Positions 24,985-35,443 of a stretch of DNA of 64,000 nucleotides are shown in pieces. The DNA is from Epiperipatus broadwayi (Eukaryota > Onychophora > Udeonychophora > Euonychophora > Peripatidae): contig JAQFVV010012398.1 in assembly GCA_028023455.1 (NCBI GenBank), positions 11,831,160 through 11,895,159 of the forward strand, written 5' to 3'. The translations under genes were made by a program, and so were the position numbers. The notes beneath the pieces were generated by a model that saw only the letters and a program-made list of their open reading frames with translations, was not told where the DNA came from and ran no database searches. Within the stretch, counting starts at the first letter, position 1; each line of letters opens with the position of its first letter.

Positions 24985-26760
24985 AATGAATACTAAAAAA
25001 ACATCAAAAACTGTTGCAGACTTTTTTCAAAAACCAAATACAAGTATTTTGAATGCTAATGAAAATATTATTTATTCACAAAAATGATCATTCTGGCAAA
25101 ACAAAAATATACTCTTGTTCATCAATTCAATCCTAATTATTTAAAATTTGTTGTCATTTCTTGGTATTATTTGCAAAGAAATTTTATCCAATGAATGTAT
25201 GAAGCCAGCAAAATTAATGTTCATTTACAAACCAAACATTCAAATTTAAAAATAAGCCACTGGATTGCTGAAGCAAAAATCACCTTTTGAAAAAAATATT
25301 TTAGTCGATAAGTCTTTTATAAAATCATCATATTTTGTTGCTTTACAGATTGCTATATGCAAAAAGTAGTACTCTATTGCTGAAAACTTAATTAAATCAT
25401 GTTTAATAGATGTATGTTCTGAAATTCTAGGTACAGTAGATGGAGGCAAAATGAAAAGTTTGCCACATTCAAACGATACTATTCAACACGGATTTAGTGA
25501 ATTAGCAACTGACATTGAAGATCATTTAAAAAAGTATCAAATAGATGAATTTACAGATGTTAACAATAAAGCCATATTTTTATGTTATATTCTTTATGTT
25601 GATTATGAAATCAATGATGTAGAAGAAATTTTTTTTATTATGTTGAACTTCCTAATCACACAGCTAGTTCAGATATATTTAAAGCAATTGATAATTACAT
25701 CAAATAGAACTCATTTAATTAGAAAATTTATGTTGGCTTATGTACTGATAAAGTGTCAAATATGATTGGAAAGCACAAAATGATTTTTACTCATTGTGTA
25801 AAATTGTTTTCCAATTTGAACAATATTTTTACTCAATCTATAAAAATAATAAATTATACTAAATGCAAGACAACAAAATGATTTTTACTCATTGTGTAAA
25901 ATTGTTTTCCAATTTGAACAATATTCTTACTCATTCTATAAAAATAATAAATTATACTAAATACAATGCATTAAATTCAAGACTATTTATTGAGTTTAGG
26001 CAATGAAATGAGATCTGGACATGAAAATTTACTACTAATGAGAAGTTCGATGGTTGTCAAGAGATAAAATATTAGCAAGACTTAATGAATTAAGAAAAGA
26101 ATTTGAAACATTTCTAGAAACAAAAAATTAAGAATTAATAAATATTTTTTGTGACAGCAATTGGATTACTAAACTGGCTTACTTATCAGTCATATGTTCA
26201 TTAATAAAGAAACTAAATTTAAGCCTGCAAAGAAATAATACCAATTTCCATTAATAGAATAAAATTGAGACATTCAAACAAAAGTTAAAACTATGTGTGT
26301 ATAGAAGAAAAAACTTGTTGACATGTTTTATTAATTTTCAGAATTGATAAATGAAGTTGATATAAATATTGGCGAAGTGAAAAATATTGCTCATGAACAT
26401 TTAACAGGACTTTGTCATGTGTTTGATCAATATTATCCACAGGAAGATGCCATATAGAAAGGCAATAATATATGTGCATTTTAAATTCATTTATTGAACA
26501 AACAAATAATCTTAATGATTTGGAACAGGAAAAATTAATAGACTTCAGTTGTGATGGTATATTAAAGTTATCATTTAATTCCAGAAATATAATTCAATTT
26601 TGTGTTAAAATTAAAACAGAATATCCCGAATGAAATGAAAAGGCTTTAAGAATGTTATTGCTGTTTTTGATCACATACTTAGGTAAATCTACATTTTTGG
26701 CAATGATATTCATAAAATCAAAATAAACAAATCGTTTATTAATAAATTTAGCTTTGGCTT
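24985..26760 (+). pseudogene. hAT transposase (ZBED/GTF2IRD2 type), heavily mutated
   Basis: Start near ATG 24,988: NTKKTSKTVADFF. Later, across stops, come NILVDKSFIKSSYFVALQI and ENLIKSCLIDVCSEILG, and then an open block at about 25,451-25,660 with LPHSNDTIQHGFSELATDIE and QIDEFTD, the counterpart of the 'LDESTD' motif whose Asp is catalytic. Near 26,180 WLTKLAY.-like and LNLSLQR sequence matches the usual middle region. The C-terminal hAT block near 26,645-26,720 reads ALRMLLLF..TYLGKSTF, where the normal 'YLCES' has become 'YLGKS', so the catalytic Glu is lost. A 98-bp tandem duplication (25,775-25,970) interrupts the frame. The gene is dead. Confidence 0.75.
25775..25970. repeat. 98-bp tandem duplication inside the hAT
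   Basis: A segment starting ACAAAATGATTTTTACTC occurs at 25,775 and again at 25,873 with only a few differences, while the host transposase is strongly decayed. It is thus younger than the decay of the element. Confidence 0.85.
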
Positions 26761-26981
26761 AGCAGGCATAAATATATCTTCAAGTCTTGTTAAACTAATT
26801 ATTGAAAACAATTGGCAACAATCGCAGTTTTCAGTTTTGTAATTAGAATTATATTTCACTCAGTTATTTAAATATTACTTTTTGTTTTTCTTCAGATTTT
26901 GTTTATTATTATTTCAATATTTTGTTAGCTAATTTATTTTTGTATAGTTATACCGATTATTTTATTTTTTTTATTATTCAT

Positions 26982-27085
26982 ACAGAGGCAAAACTCTCCA
27001 TATAGTACTGCCACAAACCTAGCCTCCATTGATTAATCTGGCTTGCACTAAGTGGCGCTACTGTATGGAGAGTTTTGCTTCTGTG
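26982..27085. mobile_element. 104-bp hairpin element (MITE-like)
   Basis: The ends are inverted repeats of about 32 bp: the left arm has GCAAAACTCTCCATATAGTA and the right arm TACTGTATGGAGAGTTTTGC in reverse orientation, separated by about 40 bases. A half copy of the right arm recurs at about 47,577-47,610, so it is a dispersed family. It has no coding capacity. Confidence 0.75.
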
Positions 27086-27399
27086 TTATCAACTTGTGTA
27101 AGCATAAACAATGCTGATCATGTGATGTTTTTTTTTATTATTATTTGAAATATATATATATATTAAATTTGTTAAAGATTACAATAAATATATTTTTTTA
27201 TAAAAAGTCCCACCTTTTTTTTCATTTTTTTTGTTCAATATTTTATGTATTCCTTAATAATAATAAAATTTATATTTATTTGTTCCATGGCATGTAGTCA
27301 GTTGAGAAACACTGATTTAAAGCATCTTATGGAACTATAAGGCAAAATGAATGTGTGTGTGAATGAACTTTTTTTTAAATAGATATTTACAAATCATGA

Positions 27400-30000
27400 C
27401 AGACAAAACTAAATCATGGACCTTATTCCCGTGAAGCTGTAAAGTTTTTCAGCCAAGGCAGTGATTGGTAGGCAAAGGTGGAGGGTGCTAAGAATCTTCT
27501 GATTGCAGACCCAGGCAGTCATATGATGATTATCTTTTATTTGGGTACTTACAACTGCAGTTCACAAGTGAAGGAACATTGTGTGAATTGGAAGAATTGT
27601 CTAATATTAAATGGAATATTATTGAACTTTGTAAATTTAGAAGAAAAAGTGAAGAGCTAATTGATTTAAAAAGTGGATACGTATTGTACTAAAGACTAAC
27701 ATTGGAAATACGAAGTGAATTAGGATTCATTATAAAAAAAACTGTAAAAATAACATTGTGGAAATTGATGATGTGTCAGGTAGAGTGGCAAGATTAGTTA
27801 TTTATTCGACTTAATGGTAGATGCCAAATGCAGATAATTCAGGTTTATGCTCCAAGTTCTTATTGTGATGAAGAAGTAGAGGATTTTTTTATGGATTCAC
27901 AAAAGTCTTTTTATCAGACCAAACAATGTTTTAAAATTGTCATGGACCATTTTAATGCTAGAATTGATAAACAATTGAAAGATGAAACTGTTGTAGATAA
28001 ATTTAAAGTCACGGTGCTAAAAATTAGAGAGAACGTGGAATTTGTAGGGAAAAAAAAACTTTATATTATGAATTCTTTTTTTAAGAAAAATGCTAAATGG
28101 AAATAGGTATGGAAACATTTAAATGAAGGTATAAAACAGATTTGAATTTTAATTTGACTAACAGAAAAGAAGAAATTGAAGATTGTAATGTTTTTAATGA
28201 ATTCATTGCAGGAGATAATCGTCAATTAATAAGATATAAGATACATGTTAATGCAAAACTAAAGACAAAAATTATTAAGAGGTTGATATTCCTAATCTTC
28301 CAAAATATTGCAATGAATTTAAATTAAAACTTGCAAATTGTTTCAAATATTAACAGATTTTGAACATGATTCAGATTTGAACAAAATGAATAGGAAGATA
28401 ACTGATACATTTTTAAAAATTATAGCAAAAAAGCAGCAATTGGTCAGTAAAATTTCTACTGAGACAATTTACGGAAAAAAGAAGGATATTAAAATATATA
28501 AAAATGATGCATTAAAAAGGGTTGAATGTCTAAAATTTTGTAAAATGGTTTGAAAATGAGTTTATAATGATATAGGGAAATATAAGGAAAGATATAGAAG
28601 AGAATGAAAGTCTCAACATTATGATATTGATAGGAAACATTTCTGCAATAAGGTAAATAAATGGAACTATTACAAAAAAGAGAGATGACATCATGAAATG
28701 TGTAAAAGAATTTTATCAAAAATTATATAGCAATAAAAAACAAGGAAAGGTATCTCTACAGCTAATATATCTTCCTAATTGCCCATTATTTTAAATGAGG
28801 AAGTTGGGGATGCAGTTAAAACTATGAAGAAGGGAAACTTCCAGATTATGATGGAATTACAATAAAAATCTTTAAAAAAACAGGTGAAGAAATAGAAATT
28901 TTTTTGACAAAGTTCTATATCAAATGTGTAAATGATAAAGATGTACCAGATGATTGGCAGAATGCAGTATTAATATTAATATTTTCAAAAAGTGATTAAA
29001 TTAAGATATTAGAAATTACAGACCTATCAGTCTTTTATCAGTTCTATATAAAAGTTTCACTAAGACAATTACAACTTATCTACAGTGAACTTTGGATTTT
29101 AAACAACCAAAGAATAAACTGGATTCCAAAGTGTTTTTAGCACAGTGGATCATAACCAAGTATTGAGGGAAGTTAAAAAAACAGCCAATGAATATGAATT
29201 GCCATTTTAATTTTGGATGTGTAGATTATGAAATGGTATTTGATTTTATAAGCATTTCTTCCATGATTAAAGCATTAGATCATCAAGGTATGGATACAGG
29301 TCTGAAGAATATATATATATAAAAATACAACAGTTACAATTAGATTAGATAATGATACTAAGAAGATTAATATTTAGAAGAGTGTATGACAGTGTGACTC
29401 CATGTCTACTTGTCACAGCTGTTTTGCAAGAAGTCTTTTTTGAATTAAAATGGAAAGCTAACAAAGTAAAAGTAAATGGAGATTATTTAACAACTACAAA
29501 TATCTTAGATTATTACTGCAGATGGTAGCATAATGGATGAAATTAATCATACAATTAAACTGGGTTGGATTGAATATTATTAAAAGGAAATATGTCTATG
29601 TGTTTGAAAAGAGAGATTTTAAATAAATGTGTTTTACCAGTACAGAGACTTCAGACCAGTCAACATAGTATGATGAGATGCATGTTAGGAGTAACAAGAA
29701 GACAACAAAATACATGGGTGAGAGAACAAACAGGTGTTACTAACATCATTGAAATAATTAAGAGACTGAAGTGGAGTTATGCTTGACATATTGCTAGATG
29801 AGATGATAATAGATGGATAGTTGCAATCTTAAACTCAATTCCAAAAGATTGTAAAATACTTAGAAAGAGCCATGTATGAGATGAATGGATGAAATAAGTA
29901 ATGTGGAGACAAAAGGCTAGAAATTGGAGAAGATGGATTGCACTTGGAGAGTCCTTTATCCTGCAGTGAATAGATAATGATTGAAAATGATGTTGATGAT
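27400..30000 (+). pseudogene. RTE/BovB-type LINE, near full-length but heavily mutated
   Basis: Endonuclease remnants open at about 27,541 with LGTYNCSSQ (normally GTYNCRS) and EEKVKS, then LKSGY. At 27,828-28,106 MQIIQVYAPSSYCDEEVEDF and VMDHFNARID (normally GDFNA) follow, typical of RTE/BovB endonucleases. After a damaged middle, YRPISLLSVLYKSFTKTI (about 29,010-29,065) starts the polymerase, with FGCVDYEMVFDF (about 29,210-29,240) holding the first catalytic Asp. The FADD box is unrecognisable near 29,505. The C-terminal region at 29,592-29,790 (REILNKCVLPVQRLQTS, MMRCMLGVTRR, WVREQTGVTNII, RLKWSYA) is the well-known tail of this family. Many stops and frameshifts. It ends in a TGATGTTGATGATAATGA tail near 30,000. 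Confidence 0.85.
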
Positions 30001-30002
30001 AA

Positions 30003-30200
30003 TGACTTATTTTTGACCAATCAAATCTTTTATACTTGTAAAGCACTTCTCCAATGCTTCTTATAAATCTTGAATTATCATTCAGTATAAAATTTCCCAG
30101 ACTAATCTTTCTCATTATTCATGTATTTCATAGGAAAGCTTCATTCATGGAGTGTATTATAGATTTGAAACACTTGACTGCACATCAACCCCAATGATAA
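30003..30200. repeat. Dispersed repeat R1, copy 1
   Basis: Diverged copy of a roughly 150-190 base sequence that also occurs at about 31,040-31,195 and, in part, at 32,485-32,600. Shared landmarks are TCAAATCTTTTA, GCACTTCTCC / GTACTTCTCC and TGAACTATCATT-like sequence. No coding content or terminal repeats were seen. The class is unknown. Confidence 0.55.
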
Positions 30201-30481
30201 CCACCATTCTTTTTATATGCATTATCCAATTTGGTTTTGGAGTCTCTATTTTACCAATCAATTATATACATATTATAAATTAATTGGCAAGTGGCAAATT
30301 TTCTGCACCCACAATCTTGACACCCAATTTTCGATAAATGTATTAATGGTAATTAAAAATCATTTATTAAACTAGATTATCTTTAGCTCAGAAATAAACT
30401 TTAAACCTCATGTAAAGGTTAATATATTTACTTTTACTTATATATAAATACACACGCAATAACTCAACTTGATCACATTAT

Positions 30482-30620
30482 AGGGTATATGAGCACTGAC
30501 TTTTACATGACCCACAACTCACCACTCTATCTTATAATACTGATACACTTGAACACATATGTATGTTGAAAAGATAAAAAAATCACCAATATATATATTT
30601 CATGCTAAATCAGCAATCAT
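30482..30620. repeat. Dispersed repeat R2, copy 1
   Basis: GGGTATATGAGCAC to TATTTCATGCTAAA, about 135 bases, recurs in the same orientation at 58,388-58,520 with roughly 85% identity by eye. There is no coding frame common to both copies and no terminal inverted repeat. Confidence 0.75.
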
Positions 30621-31039
30621 CAGTCGGTCCAGATTATCATCTCCACACATATATGCAATAAATGCTCAGATATATATTAAGATAGCCAATCTTCCTACTT
30701 TAATTGACAAGCTTCAATCCACTCCAACTCTTCAACCATCCATCCAATTGAAAATCTGATGATGGAAAGGGAAAAGGCCACCCTAAGGTGTGTAATATTT
30801 TGTTATATTTAAAAACTGCACTCTGCTACACCCTTTTGGAACATAGCCCCAAGATCCACATTTTATGATGATTGAGCACACATCGCTTGGCACAGGTCTC
30901 AATCTCTCACACGTCTTTATCATTTTTCATATCCTTATTTTATGATAGGAATAATTTATATTCATATTAAAACACCCAATGAAACAGAAATGACTCAATA
31001 AGGAAAATATATGTAGTAAACTGACTAAGGCAGCTAATA

Positions 31040-31195
31040 AATATCTGTTACCAGTCAAATCTTTTAAATTTGTGATGTACTTCTCCATATCTTATAATAG
31101 ATTGTGAACTATCATTAAGTGTAAATTTTTTACTATACATGCATTTCACAAGGAATTGTCATTTATCAGGTGAGATAGAGACTTGAAACACCTGA
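31040..31195. repeat. Dispersed repeat R1, copy 2
   Basis: Same orientation as copy 1 at 30,003. CAGTCAAATCTTTTA and GTACTTCTCC are conserved, as is GACTTGAAACACCTGAAC (copy 1: GATTTGAAACACTTGACT). Confidence 0.55.
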
Positions 31196-32484
31196 ACATT
31201 TACATAAAAATGTTGGTGAGATTATAATAATTTATGCTTAGATTATTGTGGATTTCATGTTATTGTGGCTTACAATTTGTACTAAAATTCCATGTAATGT
31301 GCTAAAAATTTTCTATCAGTTTCAGTACAATGGAGCTAAATAATAATTTTAAAAATGATTGAAATATTTTTAAATGAATGAACTGTGCACAATTAAAATA
31401 CATATATATCTAGATATGTTTACAGTAGATAGATAATTTGGTGGATGTATAAAAGAAATCAATCTAAAGTATCTTTAAATAACCTGTGCATGGCAAAATC
31501 TTATTAAATGTTTCTCATTGAAGAATATTGAATAAGACAATACTCATCAAGCTAATTGCCAAATTATTAATTATATAGCATATTTAATAACATAATTAAT
31601 CGTTCTTGCTTTACTACAGAATCCATTAATATTTATCATATATCTTTCCGTTTTTATTTTATCGTTTGCCTTTTGAAGTGTTCATTTTTATTCCATGATA
31701 ACTTTCAAGTTGTAGGTTAATCTAATTTATTAAATGTATACTACATTAATTTTATATATGTATAGTGTCTTTTATTTACTTAATTTGTTTTTGTCTGGGG
31801 GGGGGGTTCATAGTATTATAAATATTAAATAGTAGTATTACAGCATTAATTAATCATATTTATTAAAACATTATTTCAAAGTGTATGGGAGAAGGCATTC
31901 GGGAAATATTTTATAGAAACACACCTGTCTGCTATATCACAATCCGAAATCTGAGTCAATCCTGAATCTAGGAAATTTTTTCATGTCACCAACAGCAAAT
32001 ATTATTTAAAAGTATATAGTATATAGTAGTCACACCCATAAACTATTTTGAAAAATTTTGAAGGCAGAATATCTTTCACACGATCGACAAAAATATCGAA
32101 ATGTTAAAAAGTTATCTTTATGCAGTGAAATAGTTAAAAGGTTGAACTTCATCCAAGGTAATATACTGTGTATTTGCACACATGTTTAATCCTATCGATT
32201 TACAAAGTGAACGCATTGCATCAATCTGATTGTTAATTTAATCATAAGTTCAATAGCTATATTTTTGTACCAAAGAAAGGCTATAAATAATAATAATAAT
32301 AATAAGTACAGATATTGCATATTGCTTTTAATTAAGTTTTTAATTAAAATTGTAACATAATAGAGTTCTGTATATTAAATATATACTCTGTAGTTATACC
32401 ACTGGCAGATAATAGTCGTTTATTTCCAGGGATCTGCTACTTCAAGTGAATACATGTGTGTAGGAGAGAATGTATATATGTATG

Positions 32485-32600
32485 TAATAATACCAGATCT
32501 ATGACACTTTCAAACTTGCAAGAAATCATATTATTTCTGAGTGTAAAATCTCTCAGACCAATTTCTCCCAATAACTGAGTAGTAATTTAAGATTTATTAT
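32485..32600. repeat. Dispersed repeat R1, partial copy 3
   Basis: Matches the middle of copies 1 and 2: TGAGTGTAAAATCTCTCAGACCAATTTCTC corresponds to CAGTATAAAATTTCCCAGACTAATCTTTCTC in copy 1 in condensed form. It is more diverged and shorter than the other two copies. Confidence 0.4.
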
Positions 32601-34320
32601 AAGCTTGGACAGTGGATCACTAATTTATAAAATTTGATTGATTAAGAATATTTATCTGGTTCATTTGTTAATTTATTATATCCACATATACATAATAATT
32701 AATGTTGCATTGTGGAATAAAATAATCAAATAGAGGTGCTATACATTATATCCATTGATGATTATTATATGTATACATTTAGATATGCACACATATATAT
32801 AAATAACAATTTCTTCATGAAATTAGAAAAAAAAAAAATTTTAATCCTTATAAAAGTTATCTGAAATATTAATTTAAAGCTTTTTCAATTAACTCTATTC
32901 AATTTATTCTTTCCTATAATGAATTTTTGGCAATTAAAAATTGTTTTAATCATTATTTTAACATGTCACATTTCTAATAATAATTAAGAATAATTTAAAT
33001 ACATTTTTTTTTTAAAGCAAAAAAAAAAAAAGACAAATTGTTAATTTTATAATTAACATAGTAGTTGCCAGATGGTGATTTGATAATAATTAAATAAAAA
33101 CAAGAAGAAAAAAAAAGAAACTTAATTCATAACTTAATCTAAATAGCAGTAATATTTTAGATATTGTTAATAATGTAATCATTAAAAAATATTTTTCACT
33201 TTAATATAAATTATATAAGTTACATTTCCGGAAAAAAATAATTGTAAATCAAAAAGTTCATTTTATAATTACTGTACAGTACATCATTCATTAATAGGTA
33301 ATTGTACATTATATTAAATAAATTGGGAAGGAAATAAACGTCAATAGGAGTTTATTCTAAGCACAGTAATATTGAATTATTTAACTGAATTGTATACATT
33401 GAAAGGTTTTATTTCGATACAAACAGTCATTGAGCTATAGAAATTTATTCATAAAAATGAATAAATTATGAGACAAATTGTTAAAAAACAATTGTATTTA
33501 ATATTACATGATTTACAAATATATGTGTATTTAAATATTTCTTCAAAAAAATTTGGCAAAGTTTTCATTTCAACAAAATTTATAAAAATAAAACATTATT
33601 ATTTTCTCTTTCAAAGATGTTTTTGGCAAATAATTTTTATAGAAAAATTTAAATAATTTCATCGTTGTCAATACACTATTCATTTAACAATTCTTTTAAA
33701 TATTTAATAAATAAAACAGGCAATAAATAACACTCCTGTATTACTTCCTATCCCATATCTAACTCTTTGTAAGTCGATCTGTTTAAATATATTTTCTAAT
33801 TTATAAACAATTTTTTCAATAAATATGTTTACTTTCACTCTATGTTTCATTTTTACTATGTATAACAAACTATCTTATTAAACTCAATTCATTGTATCAA
33901 ATGCCTTTTCAAGATCAGTAAAACAAATATTAAACCTCACATTCTTTTTTTATATATGTAATAGGATAGAAACATAAGTAAATATGAACTTGTCATATTT
34001 GGTTTGCCATAAGTACGAAATTTACTCTTCATTGATCTAGTCATAAATTGATAATGAGGGTGTTATAGGGCATTATTATTTTATACGTCTATTTCAGGTA
34101 ATGTTAGTCCACCGCAGTAATGTTTACAGTTATTATATATTTATGCCTTAGTACATGCACATTATCCAGGTTATATATATTGAGAATATGGTCTATGACA
34201 CTTGAGCTTACTGAAATATTTATTTGTTTAGGATTGGTACCATTATGCAAGCTCCTCACATTTCCATAGTAACTCAGGTTTGAATCTGTATTCAGTTGGT
34301 GATAATACTAACAATATTAC
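32601..34320. other. AT-rich stretch; possible old minus-strand LINE trace near 33.6-34.0 kb
   Basis: No gene is supportable. On the minus strand between about 33,850 and 33,950 the reading 'FDTMN' and 'NFICFTDLEKAFDTMN'-like residues resemble the block around the first catalytic Asp of a LINE reverse transcriptase. The signal is short and isolated, so I do not annotate an element. Confidence 0.35.
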
Positions 34321-34429
34321 AACAGGCAATACTCACTATACATATGCCACACACAGCAAGCTAGAGTAATCAATGGATGCCAGAAGGCTTGTGCATAAAA
34401 TCCCCATCTAATGCCTACTCATCCAATAT

Positions 34430-34469
34430 CCCCAGACTAGTTTCTGGCTTGTGGCCTTCATCAGTGAGG
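34430..34469 (-). ncRNA. Hammerhead ribozyme motif, type I minimal (left arm of 34 kb foldback)
   Basis: Minus strand: helix I strand CCTCA, core CTGATGA, helix II GGC/GCC around the loop CACAA, then GAAA, helix III AC/GT closed by two bases (TA), the cleavage triplet GTC and helix I strand TGGGG. Helix I has five pairs including one G-T wobble. All invariant core residues are in place. The first helix II position is an A opposite A instead of the usual G-C. Predicted cleavage follows GTC. Activity is an inference from structure. Confidence 0.68.
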
Positions 34470-34894
34470 AGCCTTGGATCTGAGAGCACTGCACCTAGAT
34501 CTTAGGATCTAATGCAACCCTCCAGCAACCACCTTTTATCTCCATTTAACTACAAAACTATGTGTCTTAAACTGAAAACACCTTAATGTTTTCAATCCGA
34601 GCCCATCAGCTTATATAGTCATATGGGTCTGAACCCAGTTCAGTACCAATCCTGCCTAATAGAATAGTGGTGGCTATGGTTGTTAAAGAACCAAAGACAC
34701 CAAAATGTATGGGTACTGAACTGGGTTCAGACCCATATGACTATACAAGCTGATGGGCTTGGATTGAAAACATTAAGGTGTTTTCATTTCAGTTTAAGAC
34801 TCATAGTTTTGTAGTTAAATGGAGATAAAAGGTGGTTGCTGGAGGGTTGCATTAGATCCTAAGATCTAGGTGCAGTGCTCTCAGATCCAAGGCT

Positions 34895-34934
34895 CCTCAC
34901 TGATGAAGGCCACAAGCCAGAAACTAGTCTGTTG
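34895..34934 (+). ncRNA. Hammerhead ribozyme motif, weakened helix I (right arm)
   Basis: Plus-strand counterpart of the left-arm motif. CTGATGA, the GGC/GCC arm, GAAAC and AGTC are unchanged, but the last strand reads TGTTG in place of TGGGG, leaving only three of five helix I pairs with CCTCA. Cleavage would be weak or absent. Confidence 0.55.
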
Positions 34935-35443
34935 ATATTGGATGAGTAGGCATTAGATGGGGATTTTATGCACAAGCCTTCTGGCATCCATTGATTACTC
35001 TAGCTTGCTGTGTGTGGCATATGTATAGTGAGTATTGCCTGTTTTAACAACAGTTATACACAAGCATAAGAGCTGGTGTCATGTGATGTTTATTGGCTTA
35101 ATACTAACAATACTGAATCATAGGTTGGGTATGCAAAATTCAATCACAATATTACACTATTTAATTAAATCTCTGGTAAAATTGGTGAAATGCACAAATA
35201 AAAAGAGGATAAAGGCTAAAATTCAACAATAATTTTATTCATGCAACAATAATATAATGCATTGATATATTCCCTCAGATATGAAGAGTACAACCATTGA
35301 TTACACTGAAAATTTTCTAGTTAATGTTCATTTAATAACTATTATTCTCTATGTATTAATATTTCACATGATGTTTTAATAATACAAATAAATAATAATA
35401 GACATAAGAAAATAATTTTATAATCTACTAAAATAAGTAATAA

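Larger units (their letters stand above)
23397..27314 (+). mobile_element. Decayed hAT transposon with nested insertions
   Basis: The left end reads CATTTGTTTCTCAACTG and the reverse complement of the right end reads CAGTGTTTCTCAACTG, a matching hAT terminal repeat with two mutations on the left. The interior holds a broken ZBED/GTF2IRD2-type hAT transposase on the plus strand (about 24,985-26,760). A 1.1 kb foldback (23,547-24,653) sits between the left end and the transposase start, and a 104-bp hairpin element (26,982-27,085) sits near the right end. Both are probably later insertions. No convincing 8-bp target duplication remains. Confidence 0.7.
34321..35044. repeat. Foldback with hammerhead motif in each arm
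   Basis: The arms, about 320 bp each (34,321-34,637 and about 34,710-35,044), are reverse complements with roughly 96% identity by eye. They enclose about 70 bases of single-copy spacer. No significant reading frame is present. Each arm, read toward the outside, has a 20-base stretch CTGAACTGGGTTCAGACCCA near the centre, then about 170 bases, then a hammerhead motif about 110 bases from the outer end. Its sequence is less AT-rich than the surroundings, consistent with a recent insertion. Compare the 50.3-52.3 kb array, which shares the centre-proximal module. Confidence 0.88.
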
